Source of the DNA: Nitrospirota bacterium
Lineage (GTDB): Bacteria; Nitrospirota; Nitrospiria; SBBL01; JAADHI01
Assembly: GCA_029261215.1 (NCBI GenBank)
Contig: JAJDBT010000080.1
Span: 1 to 42,291, forward strand
DNA length: 42,291 bases
Reading direction: 5' to 3'
How positions within the stretch are numbered: position 1 is the stretch's first letter; every line of letters starts with the position of its first letter. Position numbers and translations under genes: made by a program. Shown here piece after piece: positions 1 through 7,977 of the stretch. Below the pieces are notes generated by a model, which did no database searches, had not been told where the DNA came from, and worked only from the letters and a program-made list of their open reading frames with translations.

Positions 1-137
1 TGCCTCCCGTTGCAAAATTATCCCGGGAGCATGGCAGAAAAAATGACCGTGGTTCAAGTCGGTAACAGACAAAATGATAATATTTCCCTTTAATTACATG
101 ATGTTGTATAGCTTAGGGCTCATTTAACCGGACAGTA
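1..137 (+). pseudogene. Broken upstream part of a CheA-like kinase
   Basis: No single frame is open here, but pieces in different frames resemble the dimer-to-ATPase junction of CheA kinases. Frame 3 gives PPVAKLSREHGRK at about 3-41. After a run of six A's at 37-44 the similarity seems to continue in frame 1 with MTVVQVGN, and then in frame 2 with FNYMMLYSLG at about 89-118. The expected RNAxDHG N-box is not visible, and an in-frame TAG lies at 114-116 ahead of the intact segment. This could be genuine decay or assembly indels. The family match is my reading of short motifs, so confidence is low. Confidence 0.35.
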
Positions 138-479
138 GTGGTCGAGAATAACGAATTTGTCATTTCGATTGAGGATGATGGTCGAGGGATAAACTGGAGC
201 GCGATTCAGGAAATCGCGACAAAAGCCGAACTCCCACATGAAAATCAGGAAGATCTTTTCATGGCCATTTTTCATGACGGTATCACAACAAAACAAACCG
301 CCACACAATTTTCAGGCAGAGGCGTTGGTATGGGCGCAGTTCGCGAGGAATGCACAAAACGCGGGGGTAAAATAGAACTCGACAGCCAAATAGGGAAAGG
401 GACAAAGTTTTTCTTCCGTTTCCCCATGAACAATACCATCTACACTCCGGACCATGATTCGATCGCCAATGCCGCATAA
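138..479 (+). CDS. CheA-like histidine kinase ATPase domain, C-terminal fragment
   Basis: The 113-aa product from a GTG start is the end of a GHKL/HATPase domain of the CheA type. The G1 box DDGRGI is at residues 13-18, the G2-like box GRGVGM at 60-65, and the closing KGTKFFFRFP motif follows. Such a domain phosphorylates a histidine phosphotransfer site, which then feeds a CheY-type regulator; a cheY follows 80 bp downstream. A complete CheA has several hundred more residues upstream, including Hpt, dimerisation and the N-box. None of these is in frame, because a TAG lies at 114-116. There is also no CheW-like regulatory domain after the ATPase. It is either a pseudogene remnant or a frame-disrupted gene. 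Confidence 0.55.
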   Translation: MVENNEFVISIEDDGRGINWSAIQEIATKAELPHENQEDLFMAIFHDGITTKQTATQFSGRGVGMGAVREECTKRGGKIELDSQIGKGTKFFFRFPMNNTIYTPDHDSIANAA

Positions 480-559
480 AGGAAAGGGCTTGCCTTTTGA
501 GATATGAGAGACAATGTCACCAGGGATAAGAGGGGTTTTTATAAAAAGGGAGAACAACG

Positions 560-928
560 ATGGGAAAACAGATATTAGTCGTAGATGATTCTGCTGCAAT
601 CAGACAACAAGTCGGGCTGGCCCTGGCTCAGGCGGGTTTTGAAATTATTGAAGCCGCTGACGGAAACGAAGGGGTGTCTGCCGTCGATCAACATCCGAGT
701 ATTGCCATGGTCATTAGCGATGTCAACATGCCCAATATGAATGGACTTGAAATGGTTTCTGCAATCAAAAAGAAACCAGCAAACAAAGCGCTGCCCATAC
801 TCATGCTCACCACTGAAGGTCAGCCTTCGCTCATCAAACAAGCCAAGGCCGCGGGTGCAGTGGGCTGGATCGTAAAACCCTTCAACGCCGGACAATTGGT
901 GGCGACGGTGCAAAAACTGACCGCATGA
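560..928 (+). CDS. cheY: CheY-like single-domain response regulator
   Basis: A 122-aa stand-alone receiver domain. The acidic pair is D9/D10, the phosphoacceptor D54 (SDVNMP), the switch threonine T84 and the conserved lysine K106 (KPF). There is no output domain, so it probably acts by protein-protein contact, as CheY does on the flagellar motor or on a kinase partner. A Shine-Dalgarno sequence AAGGGAGAA precedes the ATG. It follows the CheA-like fragment and overlaps the next gene by four bases (ATGA), so it is probably translationally coupled to the MCP-like protein. Whether it controls flagella, pili or another output cannot be told; no motility genes are in the window. Confidence 0.93.
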   Translation: MGKQILVVDDSAAIRQQVGLALAQAGFEIIEAADGNEGVSAVDQHPSIAMVISDVNMPNMNGLEMVSAIKKKPANKALPILMLTTEGQPSLIKQAKAAGAVGWIVKPFNAGQLVATVQKLTA

Positions 929-2040
929 ACTTTTTCTGGTGGAAAAAAGAAACACTATCGCCGGACTGTGAAGACCTGCAGGGGCGGCTGTCTCTCGAAG
1001 CGCAGTCTCAACAGACTTCAAACGGGAAAGCGATGCCCCCTTCAGAAGAGTCGTTTTCGATGCCGTCGAAAGACACTGAAAATCCGGGAAAACAGATGAA
1101 AGCTGACATGGAAACCATCGCAATGCAGGAAACACCCGCCGCAGAGAAGATTCCGATCTGTGAAGACCCTTCAATCTTGCACAACATGCTTTCCGATTTT
1201 CGAAAGCATGTCAACGGGCAAATACAAACGGCAAAGGAGATCAGCGAAAAAGAAATCTTATGCATCGGAGACTGCGTCAACAAAATCGTCAACCATGCCC
1301 GCGAGTACATCGACCAGTCCAAGAACACGATGGATCACAGTTTTTCGGAGCAAAGCACCGCGATGGAAGACTATCTCAACTATTCTAGACAGACGATTGA
1401 AACACAAAGCAATACAGTGAAAAACGCCCTTTCTCTTTCAAATCAGATCTCCGAGGCAGGAGAAGCCGTGGATAGACTCGCAGGCGAAGCCAAATTACTG
1501 GCGCTCAATGCCACGATTGAGGCGGCACGTCTGGGCGGCAGCTCAGGAAAAGCCTTTGGCGTCATTTCTGAGGAAATGAATCATCTGAGCAATCAAATAG
1601 CGACTACCAACGGCATGATCGGGGACACCATCAAGGCTGTCCAGGAAAGCCTGCCGAGCATCATGAAACAAACGACTGCCCAAATCGAAAAACTGGAAAC
1701 ATTCATGGGCGTCATGGATCAACTGAAAAAAAACATGGGCGACGATTTATCCACTTCAAATGACGCCGGAAACACCCATCTTGAGATGATCATGAGTTTA
1801 GCCTATGCCGCACTTTCCCATCTTCAGTATCAAGATCCCATGATTCAAAATTTACAAAAGATCGACTACCTGATGAAAGACCTGCACGAGGAGCTAAACC
1901 AGGGCCTCAATATCAATGACACACCAGACCAAATAAAACAGACACAACTTGGCTGCTTGCCCGAATACCAACATCATGAAGATCTGGACGAGGGAGATAC
2001 GCAGAACAGTCAAAATTCTGGAGAAATCGTCCTCTTTTAA
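925..2040 (+). CDS. Soluble MCP-like chemosensory signalling protein
   Basis: A 371-aa protein with no signal peptide or membrane segment. Residues about 85-330 are predicted coiled coil, with the methyl-accepting chemotaxis hairpin tip at about 186-214 (LLALNATIEAARLG), the part that docks CheA/CheW in MCPs. The N-terminal 80 residues are polar and look disordered. There is no recognisable ligand domain. A later segment, LQYQDPMIQNL (about 300-310), resembles the LQFQD motif seen near the C-terminus of some cytosolic MCP-like proteins. It overlaps cheY by four bases, so kinase, CheY and signaller form one transcriptional module. Missing CheW, CheR and CheB are either elsewhere or not needed. 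Confidence 0.85.
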   Translation: MNFFWWKKETLSPDCEDLQGRLSLEAQSQQTSNGKAMPPSEESFSMPSKDTENPGKQMKADMETIAMQETPAAEKIPICEDPSILHNMLSDFRKHVNGQIQTAKEISEKEILCIGDCVNKIVNHAREYIDQSKNTMDHSFSEQSTAMEDYLNYSRQTIETQSNTVKNALSLSNQISEAGEAVDRLAGEAKLLALNATIEAARLGGSSGKAFGVISEEMNHLSNQIATTNGMIGDTIKAVQESLPSIMKQTTAQIEKLETFMGVMDQLKKNMGDDLSTSNDAGNTHLEMIMSLAYAALSHLQYQDPMIQNLQKIDYLMKDLHEELNQGLNINDTPDQIKQTQLGCLPEYQHHEDLDEGDTQNSQNSGEIVLF

Positions 2041-2323
2041 TCCACATTTCCCTTCTCATTTCTGCCCCTATTTTTCAGTGATCACCCCCGTTTTTTTATC
2101 TTGAATCAAAACCGGCATTTCCCCGGCCAAAAAACGCCCCGAAGCTACAACAGGACAAAAAGCCGCGTAGACCAGAGACCTTAAACATTGCTCATCCAAA
2201 CTTATTCATGCTATGTATATTACCAGCGCGTTCAATTGCTGCCTTTCAGATATTCAACAAAAACCTTACAAGGTCTTATTCAGAAAGGGTTCTATGGAAA
2301 AAGAAAAAAAAGGAGATGGCCCG

Positions 2324-2560
2324 ATGAATCCTAAATTGATCGTCGGCTTAGTCCTCATTGGTTTGCTTGTGGTTTTTGTCATTCAAAATGTCGCCGTGGT
2401 CGAAATTCAGTTTCTTTTGTGGACGATGTCGATGTCCCGCGCCCTGATGATGTTTTTCCTCATCGCCATCGGCATTGTGATCGGCTGGAGTCTCCATAGT
2501 TTTAAAATACATAAAAGCCATCTTCACGACGAGCAAAACCACCCACCCGCAAAACACTGA
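2324..2560 (+). CDS. LapA-domain (DUF1049) small inner-membrane protein
   Basis: A 78-aa protein with two transmembrane helices (residues about 4-21 and 36-54) separated by the motif NVAVVEIQFLLWTMSMSRAL. This layout is typical of the LapA/DUF1049 family, whose E. coli members assist lipopolysaccharide assembly. The C-terminus is short, basic and His-rich. An upstream in-frame ATG at 2213 would add 37 unrelated residues. I chose 2324 because a strong AAGGAG lies 8-13 bases before it and the family begins with the first helix. It stands 22 bp before the FGGY kinase gene, which may be cotranscribed. Confidence 0.8.
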   Translation: MNPKLIVGLVLIGLLVVFVIQNVAVVEIQFLLWTMSMSRALMMFFLIAIGIVIGWSLHSFKIHKSHLHDEQNHPPAKH

Positions 2561-2582
2561 CCCTGTGTAGTGGATATCACAC

Positions 2583-4079
2583 ATGCTTCAGAAAGCGATT
2601 CAAGCAAAACGGCCTGAATCACACATCGCCCCAAGTTCACCCCTATACCTTGCAATAGATCAGGGCGGACATGCCAGCCGCGCGATGGTATTTGACACGC
2701 AGGGCGCGGTACTTTCCGAAGGGCATTGTGCACTTCAAACCCACCGGCCTCAAAACAACTGGGTCGAACACGATCCCGATGCACTCACAGCCTCGGTTCA
2801 CGAAGCCATCTCACAAGCCCTTTCAAAATTGGGCAAAGATCGCACACAAATCGCCGCCGCCGCTTTGGCCACGCAGCGATCCAGCATCGTCTCCTGGAAC
2901 GGCACCACAAAAACAGCCCTCTCAAAAGTCATCAGCTGGCAGGACCGGCGGGCGGCGGAATGGATGACTCCGTTTCAAAACAACGCGGCCGATATCCGAA
3001 AGCGCACCGGCCTCTTTCCCTCTCCCCATTACGGGGCCAGCAAACTACGCTGGTGTCTTGAGCATCTGCCAAAAGTCAAAACCGCATTACAATCAGGCGA
3101 ACTCGTTTTTGGCCCACTCTCAAGTTTTATCATCGCCAGACTGACCCAGGAAGGCCAGGCATGGGTTGACCCCGCAAATGCCTCACGGACATTGCTTTGG
3201 AATATCAACACCGGAGACTGGGATCCTCACCTTCTTCAGCTCTTTGGCATTCCAAAACAGGCTTTGCCAAAAACCGTGCTTTCACGCCATGCTTTCGGCC
3301 ATATCTCCGTTTCCGGCCAGCGCATTCCCTTGTCCCTCGTTACAGGAGATCAATCCGCCGCTCTTTTTCAGGAGGGGATCCCTCAGAAAGAAACCGTCTA
3401 CCTCAATATCGGCACCGGCGCATTTCTGCAACAGATACAAACAACACCAATGGAACACACGGACCGACTCTTATCCAGTATTGTTTTTGAAGATGCCGAA
3501 GTGAAATACACGGCACTCGAAGGCACAGTGAATGGCGCAGGGGCGGCACTCGACTGGTTTAAAGATCACGATCAATTAGATGACCTTTTTAAAAAAGCCG
3601 AGCCCTGGCTAGAAACAGCCAAACATCCGCCCATTTTTCTAAATGCCGTAGGCGGCATCGGCTCACCTTTCTGGAAACCTGGGATAAAATCTCGTTTCAT
3701 CGGAGAAGGCGAGCACTCTGAGCGATTCACAGCAGTGATCGAAAGCATCATTTTTCTCATTCAAGCCAATTTGCAGGAAATGAACCAGATCAGAAAAGCA
3801 CCCAAAAGAATCATCATCAGCGGCGGCATCGCAAGGCTGGATGGTCTCTGCCAACGCTTGGCCGACCTTTCAGATTTATCCGTCATTCGGCCTGAAGCGC
3901 ATGAGGCCACAGCCCGTGGGCTTGCTTTTTTGCTGTCAAAAACCCACACGCCCTGGCCTTCAACCCGCCCCTCCAAACATTTTTCTCCCAAAAAAAACCA
4001 GGAATTAAAAAAAAGATACCGCTCCTGGCAGAACATCATGCTGAACACCTGCAATAAAAAGAAAACCGAGGTACACTAA
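2583..4079 (+). CDS. FGGY-family carbohydrate kinase, glycerol kinase-like
   Basis: A 498-aa FGGY kinase. The N-terminal phosphate/ATP motif is AIDQGG at 24-29. Other glycerol-kinase landmarks are TQR at 97-99, SWQDRR at 118-123, PHYGASKLRW at 148-157 and TGDQSAALF at 254-262. A C-terminal SGGIARLDG adenosine motif follows. In canonical GlpK the arginine of TQR/NQR is followed by a glutamate that binds a glycerol hydroxyl; here it is serine (S100). The DQGTTSSRA signature is DQGGHASRA. The neighbours GDPD and GlpD argue for glycerol or a close polyol as substrate, but the altered pocket leaves this open. It carries about 16 extra residues at the N-terminus compared with E. coli GlpK, and its ribosome site is weak. 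Confidence 0.85.
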   Translation: MLQKAIQAKRPESHIAPSSPLYLAIDQGGHASRAMVFDTQGAVLSEGHCALQTHRPQNNWVEHDPDALTASVHEAISQALSKLGKDRTQIAAAALATQRSSIVSWNGTTKTALSKVISWQDRRAAEWMTPFQNNAADIRKRTGLFPSPHYGASKLRWCLEHLPKVKTALQSGELVFGPLSSFIIARLTQEGQAWVDPANASRTLLWNINTGDWDPHLLQLFGIPKQALPKTVLSRHAFGHISVSGQRIPLSLVTGDQSAALFQEGIPQKETVYLNIGTGAFLQQIQTTPMEHTDRLLSSIVFEDAEVKYTALEGTVNGAGAALDWFKDHDQLDDLFKKAEPWLETAKHPPIFLNAVGGIGSPFWKPGIKSRFIGEGEHSERFTAVIESIIFLIQANLQEMNQIRKAPKRIIISGGIARLDGLCQRLADLSDLSVIRPEAHEATARGLAFLLSKTHTPWPSTRPSKHFSPKKNQELKKRYRSWQNIMLNTCNKKKTEVH

Positions 4080-4107
4080 AAGTAAAAATGAATCGGAAAC
4101 CACGACT

Positions 4108-4866
4108 ATGAGTATTCCGCAGCTTGTCGCGCACCGGGGCTATGCCGCCCGTTACCCGGAAAATACAGTACTTTCATTGACCAAGGCGATCGAACACGGC
4201 GCCTGTTTTATCGAGTGTGATGTTCAGCTCTCTGCCGACGGCATCCCTGTTCTGTTCCACGATGCCGCGCTCGAACGCACAACAGGACTGGAACACACGC
4301 TTTTGGATTGTGCATATGAAACGCTTCAATCGATAGAAGCCTGCGAAACAGCAAAATTTGGAGACCAGTTCGTGGGCCAAGGGGTAGAGATTCCACATCT
4401 TGAGACGCTGGTCCAAATCCTAAAAAAGGCCCCGCAGGTGACCGCCTTTGTGGAACTGAAAGATGAAAGCCTGCAAAGACACGGCGTCGAACACATGATC
4501 GACATTGTCTTGGCAATCCTTCAGCCTGTTTTAAAGCAATGCTGCATGATTGCCTACGATGCCGCAGTCATTCGTTCTGTTAAAAAAAGAGGCGCGCCTC
4601 AAAGCGGCTGGGTACTCAAGACTTGGTCAGAGGCCAGTCATCAGGAAGCAAGGGCCTTGTCTCCAGACGTTCTCATTTGCAATCACAAAAAAATCCCTTC
4701 AGATTTAACGCCGCTTTGGGCCGGGCCCTGGACCTGGTGTTTTTATGAAGTCGTCGAGCCAGATCTGGCGCTTGCGCTCCATGCGCGTGGCGCGGGCTTG
4801 ATCGAAACAATGGACATCGGAAAAATGCTGGCCGACCCGCGCCTGCGTAAAGGAGGCTACTTTTGA
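4108..4866 (+). CDS. ugpQ: Glycerophosphodiester phosphodiesterase (cytosolic, UgpQ type)
   Basis: A 252-aa GDPD-family TIM barrel without a signal peptide. It hydrolyses glycerophosphodiesters, the head groups left by phospholipid turnover, to glycerol-3-phosphate and an alcohol. The catalytic and metal-binding residues are visible: H9-R10-G11, E18-N19, E36 and D38 (ECDVQLSADG), H51-D52 and the barrel strand VELK at 115-118. The length matches bacterial UgpQ. It lies 28 bp after the FGGY kinase and overlaps the glpD start. Its product is the substrate of the next enzyme, so the operon makes metabolic sense. Confidence 0.92.
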   Translation: MSIPQLVAHRGYAARYPENTVLSLTKAIEHGACFIECDVQLSADGIPVLFHDAALERTTGLEHTLLDCAYETLQSIEACETAKFGDQFVGQGVEIPHLETLVQILKKAPQVTAFVELKDESLQRHGVEHMIDIVLAILQPVLKQCCMIAYDAAVIRSVKKRGAPQSGWVLKTWSEASHQEARALSPDVLICNHKKIPSDLTPLWAGPWTWCFYEVVEPDLALALHARGAGLIETMDIGKMLADPRLRKGGYF

Positions 4867-6038
4867 CCGTCCCGCATTTTGACATGGTTGTGGTCGGGGG
4901 CGGAATTCACGGGGCGGGCGTCGCACAAGCAGCGGCCGCACGCGGACACGCCGTACTCGTTTTAGAACAACACGACATTGGAAGCGGCACCTCCAGCCGC
5001 TCCAGCAAACTCATCCACGGCGGGCTGCGCTACCTCGAAACGGGACAGCTTCCCCTCGTTTATCAATCCCTGCATGAGCGGGAAAGACTCATCAAAAACG
5101 CGCCGAATCTGGTTCACCGCATTCCCTTTTATCTCCCGGTGTATCAGCACTCAAAACGCGGCCCCCTCAAAATCCGTATGGGGCTTTCCCTGTATGCCTT
5201 GCTCGGCGGCCTTGGGAAAGCGGTCTCTTTTCGGAAAGTGCCAAAAACCGAATGGGCTGCATTGGATGGATTGGAAACAAAAGGACTTTCCGCCGTATTT
5301 CAATATTGGGATGCACAAACAGACGATCAGGCCCTGACACAAGCTGTCATGCGCTCCGCCCAAACCCTTGGCGCAAAACTGGCCCTCTCCGCAACGCTCA
5401 CATCCGCCGTGAAAGAAGAGGCTCGATACCGCATCCATTTTTTAGAAAATGCTGAGCGGCAACAATGCACAACCGACACCCTCGTGAATGCGGCCGGGCC
5501 CTGGGTCAATGCCGTCGCGGATTGCGTCTCGCCCCCCCTTCAAAAAATTGAAACCGAATGGGTGCAAGGCACGCATATCATTATCGACGACACCGTTCAG
5601 CAGGGCATTTATTATTTGGAAGCACCGCAGGATCGTCGGCCTGTGTTTGTGATGCCCTGGAAAGGACGGTTAATGGTCGGGACGACCGAAACCATTTTTA
5701 AAGGCGATCCCTCAGAAGTAAGGCCGCTCGAAAGTGAAAAAACATATCTGATCGAAACCCTCGCGACCTATTTCCCACGGTTTCGATCCCTTCAAACATC
5801 AGACATTCAATCCGCCTTTGCGGGATTACGCGTTCTGCCCAAAGCAGAAAGTGGCCTGGGTCAACGACCCCGCGAAACGCGCTTTGTTGTTGATGATGGG
5901 CAACAACCCCGCCTACTCAGCATTTACGGCGGAAAACTCACCACCTACCGTGCCACCGCACAACAAGTGATGGATCAATTGGCCAAGAGCCTGCCCCGGA
6001 GAAAAATAATCGCCGACACGGCGGAGATCAAATTATAA
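4863..6038 (+). CDS. glpD: FAD-dependent glycerol-3-phosphate dehydrogenase, short form
   Basis: A 391-aa DAO-family flavoprotein. The FAD-binding GGGIHGAGVA is at 12-21, followed by GSGTSSRSSKLIHGGLRYLE (about 41-60), a signature of GlpD/GlpA. It oxidises glycerol-3-phosphate to dihydroxyacetone phosphate and passes electrons to quinone at the membrane. Canonical GlpD is about 500 residues. This protein stops near the end of the FAD domain (YGGKLTTYR) and lacks the C-terminal alpha-helical DAO_C domain. Translation starts at TTG 4863, with AAAGGAGG at 4849-4856, and overlaps the GDPD stop by four bases. The truncation is clean, with no frameshift remnant. Confidence 0.9.
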   Translation: MTVPHFDMVVVGGGIHGAGVAQAAAARGHAVLVLEQHDIGSGTSSRSSKLIHGGLRYLETGQLPLVYQSLHERERLIKNAPNLVHRIPFYLPVYQHSKRGPLKIRMGLSLYALLGGLGKAVSFRKVPKTEWAALDGLETKGLSAVFQYWDAQTDDQALTQAVMRSAQTLGAKLALSATLTSAVKEEARYRIHFLENAERQQCTTDTLVNAAGPWVNAVADCVSPPLQKIETEWVQGTHIIIDDTVQQGIYYLEAPQDRRPVFVMPWKGRLMVGTTETIFKGDPSEVRPLESEKTYLIETLATYFPRFRSLQTSDIQSAFAGLRVLPKAESGLGQRPRETRFVVDDGQQPRLLSIYGGKLTTYRATAQQVMDQLAKSLPRRKIIADTAEIKL

Positions 6039-6081
6039 ACTGAAATACCCATTGCTCAAGATGCGTTTGTTCCCTCAAACA

Positions 6082-6128
6082 AAGCAATTCAAGTGCGCTC
6101 GACCCTGGGCAGAGCACTTCAATTGCTT
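6082..6128. promoter_or_regulatory. Long stem-loop between glpD and the radical SAM gene
   Basis: Two 15-base arms, AAGCAATTCAAGTGC at 6082-6096 and GCACTTCAATTGCTT at 6114-6128, pair with one C-C mismatch around a 17-base loop. No T-run follows, so it is not a standard intrinsic terminator. It could stabilise the glpD mRNA end, act as a protein-binding site, or be a small palindromic repeat. Confidence 0.5.
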
Positions 6129-6179
6129 ATCGCATAACACACATGATAGGTTGACATAGGATATTTACTAAAACTTAGG

Positions 6180-7868
6180 ATGGGTGTGTCTTACGTGCAA
6201 GCGGCTCTGATTCAAGAAGAAAAAAAACAGTTTCACCTGATTATGATCAAGCCCTCACATTATGATGATGAGGGGTATGTGATTCAGTGGCTGCGTTCTT
6301 CAATTCCCTCCAACACGCTTGCGGTATTAAATGGCCTTGCCCTGGAGTGTGCCGAACGCAAGGTATTAGGGGAGAACACCTCCATTGAACTGCAAACATT
6401 CGACGAAACCAACACTCGAATTGATATCCATACACTCTCCAAGCTCATTTTAAATTCTGGAAATAACAGCCTGATCGCCCTGGTCGGCGTGCAATCCAAT
6501 CAATTTCCTCGCGCCGTAGACATCGCCCGTCAATTTATTGCAAAAGGGATTCAGGTTGCTATCGGGGGGTTCCATGTGAGCGGTTGTTTAGCGATGCTGC
6601 CCAAACTACCCACTGAAATTCAGGAGGCGAGTAATATGGGCATCTCTCTGTTTGCCGGAGAAATCGAAGGCCGCTTCGACTTGCTCTTAAAAGATGCCTT
6701 TTCAAAAAAAATGAAGCCGATCTATAACTATATGGACGACCTGCCCAATATCGACGGCGTGGCAATTCCATACCTCCCCATTTCGATGCTGAAAAAGACC
6801 TCGGGAACAAGAGCAAGCTTTGATGCCGGCAGAGGATGCCCTTTTCTCTGTAGTTTCTGCACAATTATTAATGTGCAAGGACATAAGTCTCGTTTTCGCA
6901 CGGCGGATGACATTGAGAAAATTATACGAACAAATTACGAAGAGGGCATTAAGAATTTTTTTATCAGCGACGATGACTTTGCGCGTAACCGGCAATGGGA
7001 AGCCATCTTTGACCGGATTATCGCACTCAGGGAAAATGAGGGACTTGAGGTCTGGATCATTATTCAGGTCGATACCATGTGCCACAAGATCCCCCGATTC
7101 ATCCAAAAGGCCGGACAGGCTGGCGTCACACGGGTTTTTATCGGCCTCGAAAGTATCAACCCTGAAGCGTTGGCAGGCGCAAAGAAAAAACAAAATAAAA
7201 TTTCAGAATACAAGGTAATGCTCGACGCATGGCACCAAGCGGGGGCATTGACCTATGCAGGATACATCCTTGGCTTTCCGACAGATACGCCTGAGAGTAT
7301 TTTGATGGATATTAAAACCATTCAGGAAGAGCTTCCAATTGACTTGCTCGAATTTTTTATTCTCACACCCCTTCCGGGCTCGGAAGACCACAAAGTCTTA
7401 CATCAAAAAGGCGTAAAGATGTCCACGGACATGAATGAGTACGATATCGTGCACATCACAACAGCACACCCCCTGATGACCGATTCAGAATGGCTGGGCA
7501 TTTACGAAAAAGCCTGGGATGCCTATTACACGCCGGAGCATGTTGAAAAAGTCATTCATCGCGCGCGGGAATGGGGCTACCCCGCAGAAAATATGATGAC
7601 AAAGTTACTCCATTTTTATGCCTGTCCCAAAATAGAAAAAGTGCATCCCCTCGAAGGGGGTTTATTGCGGCTTAAATACCGACTGGATCGCCGCTATGGC
7701 ATGCCCATTGAAAATCCCCTCGTTTTCTATCCACGCTATCTATTCGAGACCCTCCGAAAATTCAGTCAATTTCTGCTGTTATTTTATCGATTTAAAAGAA
7801 TCTTAAACAAAGCCAATCGCGCCCCTTTACAAGAACCACTCGAAGAACCTCTAAAGATCCTTGCTTAA
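6180..7868 (+). CDS. B12-type radical SAM protein of unknown substrate
   Basis: A 562-aa protein. The radical SAM cluster motif CxxxCxxC is C220, C224, C227 (GRGCPFLCSFC), followed by a TIM-barrel region to about residue 430. The first 180 residues resemble the Rossmann-like cobalamin-binding domain of this superfamily (IAIGGFHVSG near 127-135), but no DxHxxG cobalt-ligand motif is visible, so B12 may bind base-off without a histidine ligand or not at all. The last 100 residues are basic and hydrophobic and may touch the membrane. Such enzymes do radical methylations or ring rearrangements on lipids, cofactors or peptides. No neighbour suggests a pathway. The ATG at 6180 has no well-placed SD; GTG 6186 would sit better behind AGGA. 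Confidence 0.82.
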   Translation: MGVSYVQAALIQEEKKQFHLIMIKPSHYDDEGYVIQWLRSSIPSNTLAVLNGLALECAERKVLGENTSIELQTFDETNTRIDIHTLSKLILNSGNNSLIALVGVQSNQFPRAVDIARQFIAKGIQVAIGGFHVSGCLAMLPKLPTEIQEASNMGISLFAGEIEGRFDLLLKDAFSKKMKPIYNYMDDLPNIDGVAIPYLPISMLKKTSGTRASFDAGRGCPFLCSFCTIINVQGHKSRFRTADDIEKIIRTNYEEGIKNFFISDDDFARNRQWEAIFDRIIALRENEGLEVWIIIQVDTMCHKIPRFIQKAGQAGVTRVFIGLESINPEALAGAKKKQNKISEYKVMLDAWHQAGALTYAGYILGFPTDTPESILMDIKTIQEELPIDLLEFFILTPLPGSEDHKVLHQKGVKMSTDMNEYDIVHITTAHPLMTDSEWLGIYEKAWDAYYTPEHVEKVIHRAREWGYPAENMMTKLLHFYACPKIEKVHPLEGGLLRLKYRLDRRYGMPIENPLVFYPRYLFETLRKFSQFLLLFYRFKRILNKANRAPLQEPLEEPLKILA

Positions 7869-7940
7869 CATTCCATTTTAGAAAAGGGGCTATAACTACA
7901 ATTCCTCCCTCACTCAGGTCGTCATTTTTTCGATGATCGC

Positions 7941-7958
7941 CGCAGGGGTACCCCTGCG
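7941..7958. repeat. Perfect 18-bp GC-rich palindrome
   Basis: CGCAGGGGTACCCCTGCG is identical on both strands and lies in the 109-bp gap between the convergent radical SAM and livM genes. It could form a tight hairpin in either transcript, but no long T-run follows immediately. It might serve as a weak bidirectional terminator or as a protein-binding site. Confidence 0.55.
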
Positions 7959-7977
7959 TTCCCCGACAAAAAAGTCC

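Noticed and set aside
2213-2323. Upstream in-frame extension of the LapA-type protein
   Set aside because: The extra 37 residues do not resemble the family, and the strong SD is before 2324.
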